A DNA stretch of 64,000 bases from a virus (IMGVR_UViG_3300032236_000404:1-64000), one strand, 5' to 3'; counted from the stretch's first letter, positions 7,998-18,168 are shown. Translations and numbers: made by a program. The notes: a model not told the origin generated them from the sequence alone.

Positions 7998-9545
7998 TTA
8001 AAACTCCTTGGGCGGTGGTACATTCAGCGGGCTAGGTGGTAAATCAGGATTGTACAAACCATCACCAAATAATTCTTTATAATAAGATGGATAGTATTTA
8101 GGAACTACATATTTTCTGTTAGCAGGATTTTCATCCTGTAATATTACATTTAATTGTCCAGGGACACATGCTGGTGCACCAGTTAGTACCAACTTCTTCG
8201 CAGTATCAGGTGTAAATTGTAATGCTTCAGGTGCTCTTGCAGCAAGGTCTGCTTTTTGACTATCACTTAGTGAGTCTGCATTATCTGCTGATGCAAAATA
8301 GTCTTTAGCATCTTGAAGAGAGTTTATGATTCTTCCAGTTGGTGGTTGATTTGCTAATAATGCTAGTGTGTCTGAAGGAGTGTTAAACATAGAACTGAAA
8401 ACAGGATAGTTTACAACATAAACTACGTTTGCAGAAGGTCCTTGATACTTAATAAATGGAGGATCAATTGTTCCATAATTATCTGCTTTAGTAAATCCAA
8501 GCGGAACAGTGTCAACTAAAATACCAGGTATTGCCGCAACAGCAGCATTTCCTAATATACTATTGGATAATGATTTCAATTCAATTTGAAATTGTTCCTC
8601 AGTCATTGTGGGATCGGATACTATTTTTCTCAATGCAGTGTTAAATGGAATTGAATCTATTGCCTTGTTTAGACTTGAACCGACAATACCATGTTCCGAG
8701 TTAAATGCTGTTACAACACCATTAATTTGATTAAAGTTGCTATCAGTAGCAGAATCTAAATGGTTGATGCTTACATTTGCAACATTCGCGAAAAATCCTG
8801 TTGTATATACGGATGCAGGAAAACTGACAGGTATACCAGTGACTGGATCAGGTATTGGTGGATGATAACTTTTTACTTGAGATAAGTTTTGTATTAGTCC
8901 ACTCCTACTCCACTCTATCAATGATTGATTTAAAACATGATTCTGTGGACTAAAAATGTTTGAAGTTTTTTTGGTTGTAGGATTGAAAAATTGATACTGT
9001 ATATTTGTAGCATTTACAGCAGAAACAGTCGTAAATTCTGCTCTTGTATTACTTGTGATTGATTTTATCACTCCTAATAAATTTGGTGTTTTAAAATCAG
9101 TATTATCAAAAATTTGATAACCTAAATCCAATTGAGTTTTAAAAGTTGTTCCAGAACCTATTACAGCACTATTTGTTGTATATACACTAATAGTACCGTT
9201 ACCAACTGGAGATAATTCATTTGTAATAATTGATTGCGAATAACTTTGATACTTGTAATTTGTAGCATTGTCAGATGTATTAACAGGAATACCAGTTGCT
9301 GCTGGGGAATATAAAGTTACGGTTGTTCCAATTTTACTTTTAATTGTACCAACATATGTATTAGTATAAGTTCTAATAACATAATTGTTACCTAGTAGTC
9401 CAACATCGCCAGTTACTGATTTAGAACCAGAAGAAACTACAATATTTCCTGTTCCATATATATTTCCGCTCCACGAAGCAGTTACAGGTGTTTTGTATAC
9501 TGCCCCGTTAGCGTAAACTACATTTGCAATGATTTGAACAGCCAT
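7998..9545 (-). CDS. Probable baseplate/tail structural protein, 515 aa
   Basis: I do not recognise a named family. The first about 210 residues are Ser/Thr/Asn-rich beta sequence of the fibre or baseplate type (for example SVYTTNSAVIGSGTTF). The middle part is helical (about 290-330), and the C-terminus is Pro/Tyr-rich (YVVPKYYPSYYKEL, PPSPLNVPPPKEF). It overlaps the PAAR gene by 1 nt (TAATG) and precedes the NlpC/P60 giant by 3 nt. The three were therefore probably made together and may assemble at the central spike. Confidence 0.75.
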   Translation of the reverse strand: MAVQIIANVVYANGAVYKTPVTASWSGNIYGTGNIVVSSGSKSVTGDVGLLGNNYVIRTYTNTYVGTIKSKIGTTVTLYSPAATGIPVNTSDNATNYKYQSYSQSIITNELSPVGNGTISVYTTNSAVIGSGTTFKTQLDLGYQIFDNTDFKTPNLLGVIKSITSNTRAEFTTVSAVNATNIQYQFFNPTTKKTSNIFSPQNHVLNQSLIEWSRSGLIQNLSQVKSYHPPIPDPVTGIPVSFPASVYTTGFFANVANVSINHLDSATDSNFNQINGVVTAFNSEHGIVGSSLNKAIDSIPFNTALRKIVSDPTMTEEQFQIELKSLSNSILGNAAVAAIPGILVDTVPLGFTKADNYGTIDPPFIKYQGPSANVVYVVNYPVFSSMFNTPSDTLALLANQPPTGRIINSLQDAKDYFASADNADSLSDSQKADLAARAPEALQFTPDTAKKLVLTGAPACVPGQLNVILQDENPANRKYVVPKYYPSYYKELFGDGLYNPDLPPSPLNVPPPKEF

Positions 9546-9847
9546 TAGCCCATCTTCCCTTCACATAAAACATCATCGCTACCTTTGATCATTTTATGTT
9601 TACATTTGTCAGGGACTGTTAGAAAGGCTAATTTAGCACCATTCACAAGAACTGTTTCACATCCTTTAGCAATGGGATTCTTAGGATGTTTTCCTTTTCC
9701 AGGCTTAGGATGTTCTTTCACAAAACTTTTGCCTTTGAGGGCAACTTGTTTAGCATTAACTAGAACATCTGTACTTGTACCTGCTTTAATGACAGGGGAT
9801 TTCATTTGATTTAAATCACCCTGTCTAACAATTTTCATTCCACTCAA
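9545..9847 (-). CDS. 5.4: PAAR-like membrane-piercing spike tip
   Basis: 100 aa, the length of T4 gp5.4 (97 aa). The pattern is that of PAAR-repeat tips: short beta turns rich in Gly, Val and Lys (VRQGDLNQ, DVLVNAKQVALKG, CETVLVNG) with Cys/His spaced for one zinc (C about 73, C92, H94, C104-type region KCKHKMI). Such proteins cap the tail spike with a metal-stabilised cone. The position at the head of the baseplate-hub operon agrees. Confidence 0.8.
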   Translation of the reverse strand: MSGMKIVRQGDLNQMKSPVIKAGTSTDVLVNAKQVALKGKSFVKEHPKPGKGKHPKNPIAKGCETVLVNGAKLAFLTVPDKCKHKMIKGSDDVLCEGKMG

Positions 9848-9856
9848 ATTCGTTCC

Positions 9857-10174
9857 TTAAATTATACCCTTGCCCATAGTTACCAATCCAGTAGTCTTTT
9901 CCATATACTGGCTGGCTAACTCCTTTTCACACTTAGTATGAAAAGCAACTGCATGTTTATTTAACACTACAGGATCGCTGTGGTTAGCAGCAATTGGTAT
10001 TGGCATCATTCCAAGTCCACCATTTGGAGTATTGATCAATGCCATTGGTTTGATTAAAATAAATTCATCGTCTCTATCTTCTGAGATACGTGCAAGTATC
10101 TCTTCGCCGCTTGTTAACTTAATATCAATTACATCGCCGTTATTATAGTTGAAAGTTGTTTTTACCATTAGCAT
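9857..10174 (-). CDS. Small Sm/SH3-barrel-like conserved phage protein
   Basis: 105 aa. Residues 10-50 (GDVIDIKLTSGEEILARI, then EFILIKPMAL) look like the strand-turn-strand core of an Sm/LSm-type barrel. The second half includes MMPIPIAAN and a Lys-rich helix. The function is unknown to me. The start lies 32 nt inside the glutaredoxin gene; the ATG six nt later is equally possible. No ribosome binding site is evident, so translational coupling to glutaredoxin is likely. Confidence 0.7.
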   Translation of the reverse strand: MLMVKTTFNYNNGDVIDIKLTSGEEILARISEDRDDEFILIKPMALINTPNGGLGMMPIPIAANHSDPVVLNKHAVAFHTKCEKELASQYMEKTTGLVTMGKGII

Positions 10175-10421
10175 ATTGTTGAATCCGTAAAGTTAATTCG
10201 TTTGGTTGAAGTGCTTTTAGACCGTCATAGCCGCCTTCAACTAAAATTCTATTTTCTAAGTATATTTGAGGAACAGTCTTATGTCCCTTGCTTTTAATAA
10301 AATCCAATGCCTTAGCATCTTCAGTTACATCAATTTTTTTAAACGCAAAGTTGTTTCTTTTTAGATAATCTTCTGCTCTGTCACAATAGGGGCAGGCGGG
10401 CTTGCTATAAAGTGTAATCAT
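10143..10421 (-). CDS. grx: Glutaredoxin
   Basis: 92 aa with the redox motif C9-P-Y-C12 after a first beta strand (ITLYSKPA). It also has the cis-Pro motif TVPQIYL and the glutathione-binding Gly-Gly (VEGGYDGL), all in canonical spacing. It would re-reduce the ribonucleotide reductase encoded just upstream (the NrdB gene ends 19 nt away), the same job as T4 NrdC. Confidence 0.9.
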   Translation of the reverse strand: MITLYSKPACPYCDRAEDYLKRNNFAFKKIDVTEDAKALDFIKSKGHKTVPQIYLENRILVEGGYDGLKALQPNELTLRIQQYANGKNNFQL

Positions 10422-10440
10422 TGCTGTTCCTTATTAGTTA

Positions 10441-11529
10441 TTAGAGTTTGAACCCAGCAAAAGAATTTTGATCAACATCTTGTTTTGTGCCACCACTGAT
10501 ATAAGAACTAAGTTCAACTTCTTGTGGTGCTACTTGAACATCTCCACCAGCAATCCACTTTTGAGTCCATGGCAACGGATTGCTTGCTGTCTTGTAAGGG
10601 CATAGTAGCCCAATTGCTGTCATACGTTTGTGAGCAATAAATTCAATATATTCGCTTAGTAGTTGTTCATTCAGTCCTATCATGCTACCATCTTTGAATA
10701 GATAATTGGCCCATTTCTTTTCTTGTTCAACTGCATCTATAAACAACTTAACACAGTCGTCTTTTGTTTCCTCTGCAATAGTAACAAAGTCAGGATCATC
10801 TTTTGGTAGTATCTTGAGTAGTGTCTGTGTGCCTGCTAGATGTACGTTTTCATCACGGGCAATGAACTTGATGATCTTAGCATTGCCTTCCATCTTCTTA
10901 ACTTCAGCAAATGCCCAACTGCAAGCAAAACTTACATAGAATCGAATACCTTCAAGCACATTCACTGACATAAGAGCCATCCACAATGCCTTCTTATGTT
11001 CATATGAATTTATATCTTGATTACTAGCAAGTAAGTTATTCAATAGAATTAATTCATCATAATACTTGCTGATATCACCTGCACAATCAACGATTGCAGC
11101 AATATCCATTAACTCATCAAAAACTTTAGAAGGGTTTGAATAGATATTACGAATAATATGTGTGTAACTACGACTATGAATTGTTTCACTAAATGTCCAA
11201 GTGGTGAACCAAGTTTCAAGTTCTGGCAAACTACAAATGGGCCCAAACGCTGCTGTTGGTGCTCTGCCCTGTACTGAATCAAGTAGTATCTGTCTCTTTA
11301 GATTACTTGTAAAGATATGCTTTTCATGCTCTGTTAAATCTTTAAAGTCCTTTGCGTCTCTGAGGATATCAACTTCCTCAGGACGCCAAAAGAATCCCAA
11401 CTGCCGATCAGTCAGTTTATCAAACTGGCGATACTTCATGGTGTCGTAACGCTGTATGGTTACTGGTTCATCAAAGAAGGCTCTTGCCTTAGTATGATCC
11501 TGACGACTCTTCGTATCAAATACACTCAT
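10441..11529 (-). CDS. nrdB: Ribonucleotide reductase class Ia, beta subunit
   Basis: 362 aa, close to the E. coli length (376). The diiron/radical signature is intact: SETIHSRSYTHIIRN holds a Glu and His iron ligand and the radical Tyr. ARDENVHLAGTQ gives the later Glu-x-x-His pair. The C-terminal tail that docks in NrdA ends NSFAGFKL. The protein carries the tyrosyl radical needed for dNTP production. It is co-transcribed after NrdA (45 nt gap, AGGAG before the ATG). Confidence 0.95.
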   Translation of the reverse strand: MSVFDTKSRQDHTKARAFFDEPVTIQRYDTMKYRQFDKLTDRQLGFFWRPEEVDILRDAKDFKDLTEHEKHIFTSNLKRQILLDSVQGRAPTAAFGPICSLPELETWFTTWTFSETIHSRSYTHIIRNIYSNPSKVFDELMDIAAIVDCAGDISKYYDELILLNNLLASNQDINSYEHKKALWMALMSVNVLEGIRFYVSFACSWAFAEVKKMEGNAKIIKFIARDENVHLAGTQTLLKILPKDDPDFVTIAEETKDDCVKLFIDAVEQEKKWANYLFKDGSMIGLNEQLLSEYIEFIAHKRMTAIGLLCPYKTASNPLPWTQKWIAGGDVQVAPQEVELSSYISGGTKQDVDQNSFAGFKL

Positions 11530-11574
11530 CCCAATTCTCCTGTTGTTTAATTATACAATTTTTTTAAAGAATAA

Positions 11575-13875
11575 TCAAATTGTACACGACTCACAGGCTT
11601 CCTGACTGGGCAATTCTGCTGGTAAATCTTCCATAAATTTAACAACATTAATTTCACCTTGTCCATCATAAGTGTTGAAATAGTACAAAGTTTTGCCGCC
11701 CAACTTATAATGTAGTAGCAATAACTTTAACATTTCGCTCATTGGTAACTTTTCGTCAGGATAGAATTGCGGATTATATGAAGTGTTAACTGATATAGCC
11801 TGATCAATATATTTCTGCAATACGGCACAAATCTTAATATAACCTTCTGGAGACTTTTGATCCCAAAGTAATTCATACTTGTTCTTAAGTTTCTTAAATT
11901 CAGGTACAACCTGCTTAAGAACACCATGCTTGCTCTGCTTAATTGAAATGTAACTACGTGGTGGTTCAATACCGTTAGTAGCATTAGCAATCTGTGCTGA
12001 TGTTTCTGCGGGCATCAGTGCCATTAGTGTACTATTACGAATGCCATACTTCTTGGACATACCACGTAGTCCATTCCAATCCATGCGCTCACTGTAAGCA
12101 ACAACTTCATCAATGTCCTGTTTGCGAGTATCAATTGGCATAATACCCTGTGCATACTTTGTTTCATGTGACTTGGGACAAGCACCTTTTTCCATTGCAA
12201 GTTCAACACTGGCCTTAATGAGATAATAACTCATTGCTTCCATATATTCATCTAACTTAGGAAGGCTACTGTCATCACTATACTTGAAGTCATTCTTAGC
12301 AAGCCAATAAGCAAGATTAATGATTCCAACGCCAAGAGGACGACGGTTCATTGTACTAATCTTAGCAGCAGGAACTGGATAATCTTGATAATCAAGAAGT
12401 TCATCTAATGCTCGAACTGCAAGTTTACATGGACGTTCAAAATCACTAGGCTTATTAATATTACCCCAGTTAATTGCCGACAGTGTGCAAAGACTAATCT
12501 CACCTTCTTCGTCAAAGATATGAGTAAGCGGCTTGGTTGGCAGTGCGATTTCACAACAGAGATTGCTTTGCTTGATTGGAGCAACATCTTCGAGGAATGC
12601 ACCATGACTATTTGTATTGTCAACATTCATTAGATATACACGCCCGGTATCCTTACGCTCAGTCATAAACGCAGAGAATAAATCTATTGCTGGGATTGAC
12701 TTCTTTCTAATCTTGGCATTACGCTCGTACTTTTCATAGAGGTCCCTAAATTTATCGGTATTACTATAAAAAGCGTCATAAAGATCAGGAACATCATTAG
12801 GGCTAAAAAGAGTAATAGTTGATCCCGCAAGTAACCTTTCATACATCACCTTGTTAAACTGTACACCATAATCCATATGACGGACACGGGTGTCTTCAGT
12901 TCCTTTGTTGTTCTTCAACACAAGGAGGTCTTCGACTTCCAAATGCCAAAGTGGATAGTATAGTGTAGCCGCACCATTACGGACACCACCTTGACTGCAT
13001 GATCTAACTGCTGATTGAAACATCTTATAAAATGGAATAACACCAGTATGACTTGTATCGCCATTACGCACAGGACTTCCCAACGCACGAATGCGGCCTG
13101 CGCCGATACCAATGCCAGCCTTCTGACTAACATACTTAACGATAGCAGATGTTGTAGCGTTGATTGAATCTAGCGAGTCGTCTGTTTCGATGAGTACACA
13201 GGAACTAAACTGGCGCTGCGGTGTACGAAGACCTGCCATAATAGGTGTAGGAAGACTAATGTCATGCTTACTAATACACTCATAATAATCCTTTACCCAG
13301 TTAAGACGTGTTGACTTATCATACTTTGAAAATAGTACTGCTGCAATCAGCATATAACATACTTGCGGAGTTTCCATGATTTGCCCAGTGACACGATTCT
13401 GAACTAGGTACTTGCCGCGCAGTTGTTCCATAGCAACATATGTCAAACTCATATCACGCTCGTGATCAATAAACGAGTTGATTTTATCCCATTCCTGTTC
13501 AGTATATGATTCTAATAGTTCAGCATCATACCAACCTTGTGCAACATTACGCTTAACAAGTTCTAAGATATGGCATGGAGTATAATCATTGTACACTTCC
13601 TTACGCAAATGGTAATTTACAAGCCTACCTGCAACATATTGATAGTTGGGATTATCCTCGCTAATAAGATCAGCGGCAGCCTTAATCATCGTTTCTTGAA
13701 TATCAGCAGTTTTGATATCATTATAGAATTGAATTTGACTGCGGATTTCAACTTCACTCACACTGACATTCTTAAGGCCTTCGGTAGCCCAATATACAAC
13801 TTTGTGAAGCTTTTCAACATCTAAAGGTTCTTTGTGGCCATCTCTCTTGATGACCATAATACGATTTGCGTTCAT
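11575..13875 (-). CDS. nrdA: Ribonucleotide reductase class Ia, alpha subunit
   Basis: 766 aa, full length. The N-terminal ATP-cone region begins MVIKRDGHKEPLDVEKLHK. The active-site cysteine in SSCVLIETDDSL, the N-L-C-C-E-I triad (Asn, radical Cys, Glu) and MPAETSAQIANATNGIEP are all present. So is a C-terminal C-E-S-C pair that relays electrons from glutaredoxin. The protein reads very like enterobacterial NrdA by eye. The intact cone suggests dATP inhibition may be kept. First gene of the nrdA-nrdB-grx block. Confidence 0.95.
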   Translation of the reverse strand: MNANRIMVIKRDGHKEPLDVEKLHKVVYWATEGLKNVSVSEVEIRSQIQFYNDIKTADIQETMIKAAADLISEDNPNYQYVAGRLVNYHLRKEVYNDYTPCHILELVKRNVAQGWYDAELLESYTEQEWDKINSFIDHERDMSLTYVAMEQLRGKYLVQNRVTGQIMETPQVCYMLIAAVLFSKYDKSTRLNWVKDYYECISKHDISLPTPIMAGLRTPQRQFSSCVLIETDDSLDSINATTSAIVKYVSQKAGIGIGAGRIRALGSPVRNGDTSHTGVIPFYKMFQSAVRSCSQGGVRNGAATLYYPLWHLEVEDLLVLKNNKGTEDTRVRHMDYGVQFNKVMYERLLAGSTITLFSPNDVPDLYDAFYSNTDKFRDLYEKYERNAKIRKKSIPAIDLFSAFMTERKDTGRVYLMNVDNTNSHGAFLEDVAPIKQSNLCCEIALPTKPLTHIFDEEGEISLCTLSAINWGNINKPSDFERPCKLAVRALDELLDYQDYPVPAAKISTMNRRPLGVGIINLAYWLAKNDFKYSDDSSLPKLDEYMEAMSYYLIKASVELAMEKGACPKSHETKYAQGIMPIDTRKQDIDEVVAYSERMDWNGLRGMSKKYGIRNSTLMALMPAETSAQIANATNGIEPPRSYISIKQSKHGVLKQVVPEFKKLKNKYELLWDQKSPEGYIKICAVLQKYIDQAISVNTSYNPQFYPDEKLPMSEMLKLLLLHYKLGGKTLYYFNTYDGQGEINVVKFMEDLPAELPSQEACESCTI

Positions 13876-13888
13876 TGATGTGCCTTTT

Positions 13889-14329
13889 CTAATTTTTAAT
13901 AGGTAATTCGTTTACTGTAATAGTATACTTTGGATTGGGTAGATCCTCAATCGTATGGATATTTACTGCTTGTCCCATATGGTAATTAAGCATATATTTC
14001 CCATCCTCCAAAGAGACTAAATTAAGTGTTTGATGTTTGTTAGGTATATGATAATGTTCAATCTTCATTGTGTCTTTGTTATCGTACGAACTATAATATA
14101 GCGTATAGAACATACCTAATGCAATAGAAATGTCACAATAGATTCCTTCATTTATTAATGTCCACGCATCGGGCCAATTATGAGTGTTTTCATATGTAAG
14201 ATATCCTTTAGAAATAGGTGCATCTGCCCATTTCTTAGCAATAATCTCTATATCATCTGGCCAATTAATTAGAGTTGATCTGAATTCTCGCCATTCAAGA
14301 ATTCGTTGTTCAGCTTTGCTATAAAACAT
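13889..14329 (-). CDS. Hypothetical protein, 146 aa
   Basis: A soluble acidic protein rich in Trp and Tyr, with no motif I can assign. The segment WPDAWTLINEGIYCDISIAL may hold a conserved Cys in a helix. Its start abuts the stop of the upstream gene (1-nt overlap) and its end is 13 nt from nrdA, so it belongs to the same transcript. It may be a late protein read through into nrdA, or simply a passenger. Confidence 0.7.
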   Translation of the reverse strand: MFYSKAEQRILEWREFRSTLINWPDDIEIIAKKWADAPISKGYLTYENTHNWPDAWTLINEGIYCDISIALGMFYTLYYSSYDNKDTMKIEHYHIPNKHQTLNLVSLEDGKYMLNYHMGQAVNIHTIEDLPNPKYTITVNELPIKN

Positions 14330-14772
14330 TAATAACGCTGATCTTGCTGTACTTCCTTTTGCATAATGTCATCTGTTGGCTTCAATTGCTCTAATCGATA
14401 GTTTATTGGATTAGCACTATTGACCATAACTGTTCTACCTGTAAGTAACTCTCTAAAAATCAATTTGAATTTATCTTTCTGTTTAAAATCGTCAATGTAT
14501 ACTATAACTTCTTCGTCTGCAAGCCAATATGTTAATTTGGCTTTTGGCTTTAAAACATAAGAAATTCTCTTTATTATGCCTGCTTTTTTAAGAACAGGCT
14601 TTTCCACAATTGAAGATTTTTTAAATTTAATCTTACCCAGTAAATTCCATAACCAAGAAAAGGGCGCCTTTGCAATTTTATAAAACCAAGGAAAAATAAC
14701 CGTTATTTTTTTAGAAAAATTAACAGTCTGCATCACAACAGTATATAAATCTTGCATAATTGTCATTACCAC
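14329..14772 (-). CDS. Hypothetical basic protein with one amphipathic/membrane helix
   Basis: 147 aa. The N-terminal half has an aromatic hydrophobic segment (about 24-45, VIFPWFYKIAKAPFSWLWNLLG) interrupted by Lys, followed by a Lys-rich stretch. The C-terminal half is beta-rich (KLTYWLADEEVIVYIDDF). Membrane association is possible. It overlaps the end of the tailspike gene by 7 nt, suggesting it is made with it and might be a tailspike-linked factor. The function is unknown. Confidence 0.7.
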   Translation of the reverse strand: MVMTIMQDLYTVVMQTVNFSKKITVIFPWFYKIAKAPFSWLWNLLGKIKFKKSSIVEKPVLKKAGIIKRISYVLKPKAKLTYWLADEEVIVYIDDFKQKDKFKLIFRELLTGRTVMVNSANPINYRLEQLKPTDDIMQKEVQQDQRY

Positions 14773-17700
14773 GCCACTTTTACAAAACTTTCAGATATCG
14801 CAAATGTAAAATCACCATCTGTGCCAGATGTACTTGAATATTGAAGTATCAGATATGCAACACCATTAATATCAATTGTAGTACCTAAACTAAATGTAAC
14901 ACCAACATCACCGTTTTCAGTACTTTCATCGTCGATACTATGACTGTTGTCACCTGGATTATAACATATCTGTAGAACACCAGATCGAGTTTTACCAACA
15001 CGTTTAATCATATACTGAATTCTTTGATTAAACGCATTATCATTAATAATATATGTTAATCCTGTACTTGCACCAATTGCGCCAGGAGTTAGTGTATGAA
15101 CTTCGCCGCCTTCACGACTCCATAATCCAACTCTAAATTCATGTCCACCAAACCATGCGCCAGTATGGCTATTACCATTTACCCAAGGATATGTCAATGC
15201 CTCAGATTCAGTTCTGTCAAATTCATCATTGATGCTTGCACATCCTAAACTTTGAGAACCATAATCAATAATATAGTTGACAGCATTACCTATTCCTAAA
15301 TAGTTATTGCAAACGTCTCTATAACTGTTGAAGGTACTTGTGATATTAGTAGCATGATTTGTATCGATTGCTTTAAAGCCAATCAAATCAAACACACAAT
15401 TGCTTACTGTCATTGTGTTAATCATACCATCATTTTTATTCATTAAGATACCAGTATACAAGTTAATAAAAGTAGTACTGTTTAAAATAATGTTACGACT
15501 ATATTCTGTGTCAGGCTGGTAAATTCCAATATTAAATTGAGTGATATAACAGTCAATGATGTTGATATCAGTTGGGGTTGCCAAAGAAGAACCCAATACA
15601 TAAATTCCAGTATAATAACTTCCTGTTGAAGTAGGAAGATTTTGATTACCAATTATTTTTAATCTTTGCAATGAAAGTCTGCTGGCGTTTGTTAACCAAA
15701 TGCCATCCCCAGGACTTTCTAATGACATGTCTTCAATTACTATATCTGATGGTAAATCAGCACCGTTGTAGCCAATTTGACTTTCAATTTGTTGTTTACT
15801 ATCAGCAGTAATCATTACATAACTGAGTAGATCAGGATCAGCAGTCTGCTGAATAATTGTGTTTCCGCTGCCCTCACCTCTTAATATTGCATTTGTGGGT
15901 ACTCTAATACCATCACTTACAATATATCGTCCAGCAGGGAAATGTAATACTTTTCTTGAAGTAGGGGTTAATACACGGCAATATATTTCATAAAGTGCTC
16001 TGTTAATGGCTTCGGTATCATCTGTAATACCGTCACCTTTTGCACCAAAATCTTTAATACTTACGAAGTCATCTAATTTATTCTGCAGGGTTCTAACTGT
16101 TGAGCCAGCACCATATACATAACTTACACCGCTCCAAACTTCGCCATCAACACTTTGTAAAATCAATCCTTTATTACCAACGGCTATCAATTTGCTGGTA
16201 CCAGGTATAATTTTATAAATGTCAGCGGTATTGAGATTATCTAATGTAAAGGTTCTTTGTGTTTGACTATAGAATGTTTGACCATCAACACTGGTTAAAA
16301 TAGTATCATATTGACCAGCAATTAGATAGTAATCTAAACCATATGTAGTACTATATAAAGTTGGACCATTATATCCAGTGCTGGTGTTATAAAGTATGTT
16401 TAAAGATTGACTAGTTAATGTATCAATATCAAGTAAATGATCACCATAAACTGAAGTGTATCCAATACTTCCAACTACCCAAAATCTATTACCAAAATAA
16501 TAAAGATTGAAAAGATGTGAAACAGTTGGGAATTGTAATACTTCCCATGCAGTAGTATCAGCACTATAAAGAAGAGTACCGTTATTACCTATTGCAAAAT
16601 ATCCAGTATATGAACTGGCATTATAAGTCCATGAAAAATATTTCACATTGTGTAAGTCTTCATTACTTGGATTTAAATGACTATTCCAATTTAATCCAGT
16701 ATTATCACTGGTTAAAATAATTCCACTTGTTCCAACTACTACTGCTTTGAAAGTTCCGCCGCCTAAATTAGCAACTGTTACACTTTCTAAATCATTAGTT
16801 TCACCTGAAACTCTAGAAGTCCATGTATAGGAGTTAGGACTTGTTATGATCTTACCATTTGCACCAACTGCAATATAAGTTGCACTGTTCCAAATATCTA
16901 TTCCATAAAGGTTTTGACTTGTGCCACTATTTTGGCTAACCCAAACAAATCCAGTAGAACTAGTTAAAACAGTACCACTGTTACCAACAATAACAAATCG
17001 ATTGGTAGTACTGTTGAAAACAATCTTATTCAAATCATTTGTTGTACCGCTAGTTACAGACGTCCAAGTAACACCATCTGTACTAGTTATAATAGTACCT
17101 GATGTACCCACTGCAACAAATTTATTTGTGGCATAAACTATATCATATAGATTTTCACTTGTGCCGCTATTGCACATAGTTAAATTAATATCACTAGTTT
17201 TATAAATTACACCACCATCACCAACAAAAACAGTAATGTTAGAAGAGGACTTTGCGGCTGCTCTAAACGTATCAGTATATCCATATCCCCAGTTTATACC
17301 ATCCATGCTTATTAAGACAACACTTACTTCACCTGCTATGATCCATTGATCGTAGTCATAACTAACTGTTTTTAAATTATACATTGTTGGACTATCTTGA
17401 ACAGTCCAAGTAATTGAATCGATACTGGTTAAGATGGTACCTTCGTCACCAACTGCAACTAGAAAATTATTTTTATATGCAACACTATGTAAGTTCACAC
17501 TTACTACGCTAGGTGTAGTTACCCATGCACTTGCATCTGGACTAATGATGATTTGTCCAGTGGTACTAGTGGCTACGAAATTATTAATAGAACTTCCAGG
17601 TGATGAATCACCAGCAAAGACAACCGATGTAAGATTAATTAATGCAGTACTGATAGATTTGGTCCAAGTTATACCATCTTCACTGGTTATAATCGTACCA

Positions 17701-18134
17701 TCAACACCCACAGCAACAAATAATCCATTACCAAAGCAAATATCATTTAGAGTTTTAGTTGTGTTGGCGTAAACGGGTGACCAAGTAACTGCATCAGCAC
17801 TTGTTAATACTGCGCCGTTATTGCCTACAGCAACATAAAGATTAAGACCATTAAATGCTATGCTATTAAACTTACTAGTTTTACCACCAGTAGTTGGACT
17901 ATATCCTGCATCCTGATTTTTATAAGAGTATGTCTTGGCAAGAGTCAATACATCACTGTATTCTGTTAATATTTCAGTATTGCCTAGTCTAGGAGCACCT
18001 TCATTGATAGTTCCGTTACCAATATAAAGTTTCTGCTGATCAATACTCCAACCTAACTCTGCACTTGATAAAGTTGGCAGATCCTGTTGCAAACCTCTGC
18101 GATGTTGAATTCTTGAGATACTTACGATAGCCAT
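14766..18134 (-). CDS. Tailspike: Mtd-type N-terminus, 14 propeller repeats, pectate-lyase-like helix
   Basis: 1122 aa. Residues 1-45 (RIQHRRGLQQDLP, ELGWSIDQQKLYIGNG) are like the N-terminal attachment domain of Mtd-type phage fibres. From about 85 to 675 there are 14 repeats of about 40 residues with the core VAVGxxGxIxTSxDGxTW, the BNR/Ycf48-like propeller blade. After a linker, VSIKDFGAKGDGITDD and LHFPAGRYIV mark a Pectate_lyase_3 right-handed beta helix (about 690-960), then a C-terminal beta domain. I infer binding and cutting of a surface polysaccharide. The start is set by ATG just after a hairpin that contains a late-promoter-like loop. Confidence 0.85.
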   Translation of the reverse strand: MAIVSISRIQHRRGLQQDLPTLSSAELGWSIDQQKLYIGNGTINEGAPRLGNTEILTEYSDVLTLAKTYSYKNQDAGYSPTTGGKTSKFNSIAFNGLNLYVAVGNNGAVLTSADAVTWSPVYANTTKTLNDICFGNGLFVAVGVDGTIITSEDGITWTKSISTALINLTSVVFAGDSSPGSSINNFVATSTTGQIIISPDASAWVTTPSVVSVNLHSVAYKNNFLVAVGDEGTILTSIDSITWTVQDSPTMYNLKTVSYDYDQWIIAGEVSVVLISMDGINWGYGYTDTFRAAAKSSSNITVFVGDGGVIYKTSDINLTMCNSGTSENLYDIVYATNKFVAVGTSGTIITSTDGVTWTSVTSGTTNDLNKIVFNSTTNRFVIVGNSGTVLTSSTGFVWVSQNSGTSQNLYGIDIWNSATYIAVGANGKIITSPNSYTWTSRVSGETNDLESVTVANLGGGTFKAVVVGTSGIILTSDNTGLNWNSHLNPSNEDLHNVKYFSWTYNASSYTGYFAIGNNGTLLYSADTTAWEVLQFPTVSHLFNLYYFGNRFWVVGSIGYTSVYGDHLLDIDTLTSQSLNILYNTSTGYNGPTLYSTTYGLDYYLIAGQYDTILTSVDGQTFYSQTQRTFTLDNLNTADIYKIIPGTSKLIAVGNKGLILQSVDGEVWSGVSYVYGAGSTVRTLQNKLDDFVSIKDFGAKGDGITDDTEAINRALYEIYCRVLTPTSRKVLHFPAGRYIVSDGIRVPTNAILRGEGSGNTIIQQTADPDLLSYVMITADSKQQIESQIGYNGADLPSDIVIEDMSLESPGDGIWLTNASRLSLQRLKIIGNQNLPTSTGSYYTGIYVLGSSLATPTDINIIDCYITQFNIGIYQPDTEYSRNIILNSTTFINLYTGILMNKNDGMINTMTVSNCVFDLIGFKAIDTNHATNITSTFNSYRDVCNNYLGIGNAVNYIIDYGSQSLGCASINDEFDRTESEALTYPWVNGNSHTGAWFGGHEFRVGLWSREGGEVHTLTPGAIGASTGLTYIINDNAFNQRIQYMIKRVGKTRSGVLQICYNPGDNSHSIDDESTENGDVGVTFSLGTTIDINGVAYLILQYSSTSGTDGDFTFAISESFVKVAW

Positions 18135-18139
18135 TTATT

Positions 18140-18168
18140 AATCTCACTTTGATATATTTAGTGAGATT
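18140..18168 (-). other. Stem-loop at the tailspike gene start
   Basis: AATCTCAC and GTGAGATT form an 8-bp perfect stem with a 13-nt A/T loop between the nuclease stop codon and the tailspike ATG. The loop includes TAAATATA. No U-tract follows, so it is more likely a processing or attenuation structure than a terminator. Confidence 0.5.
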
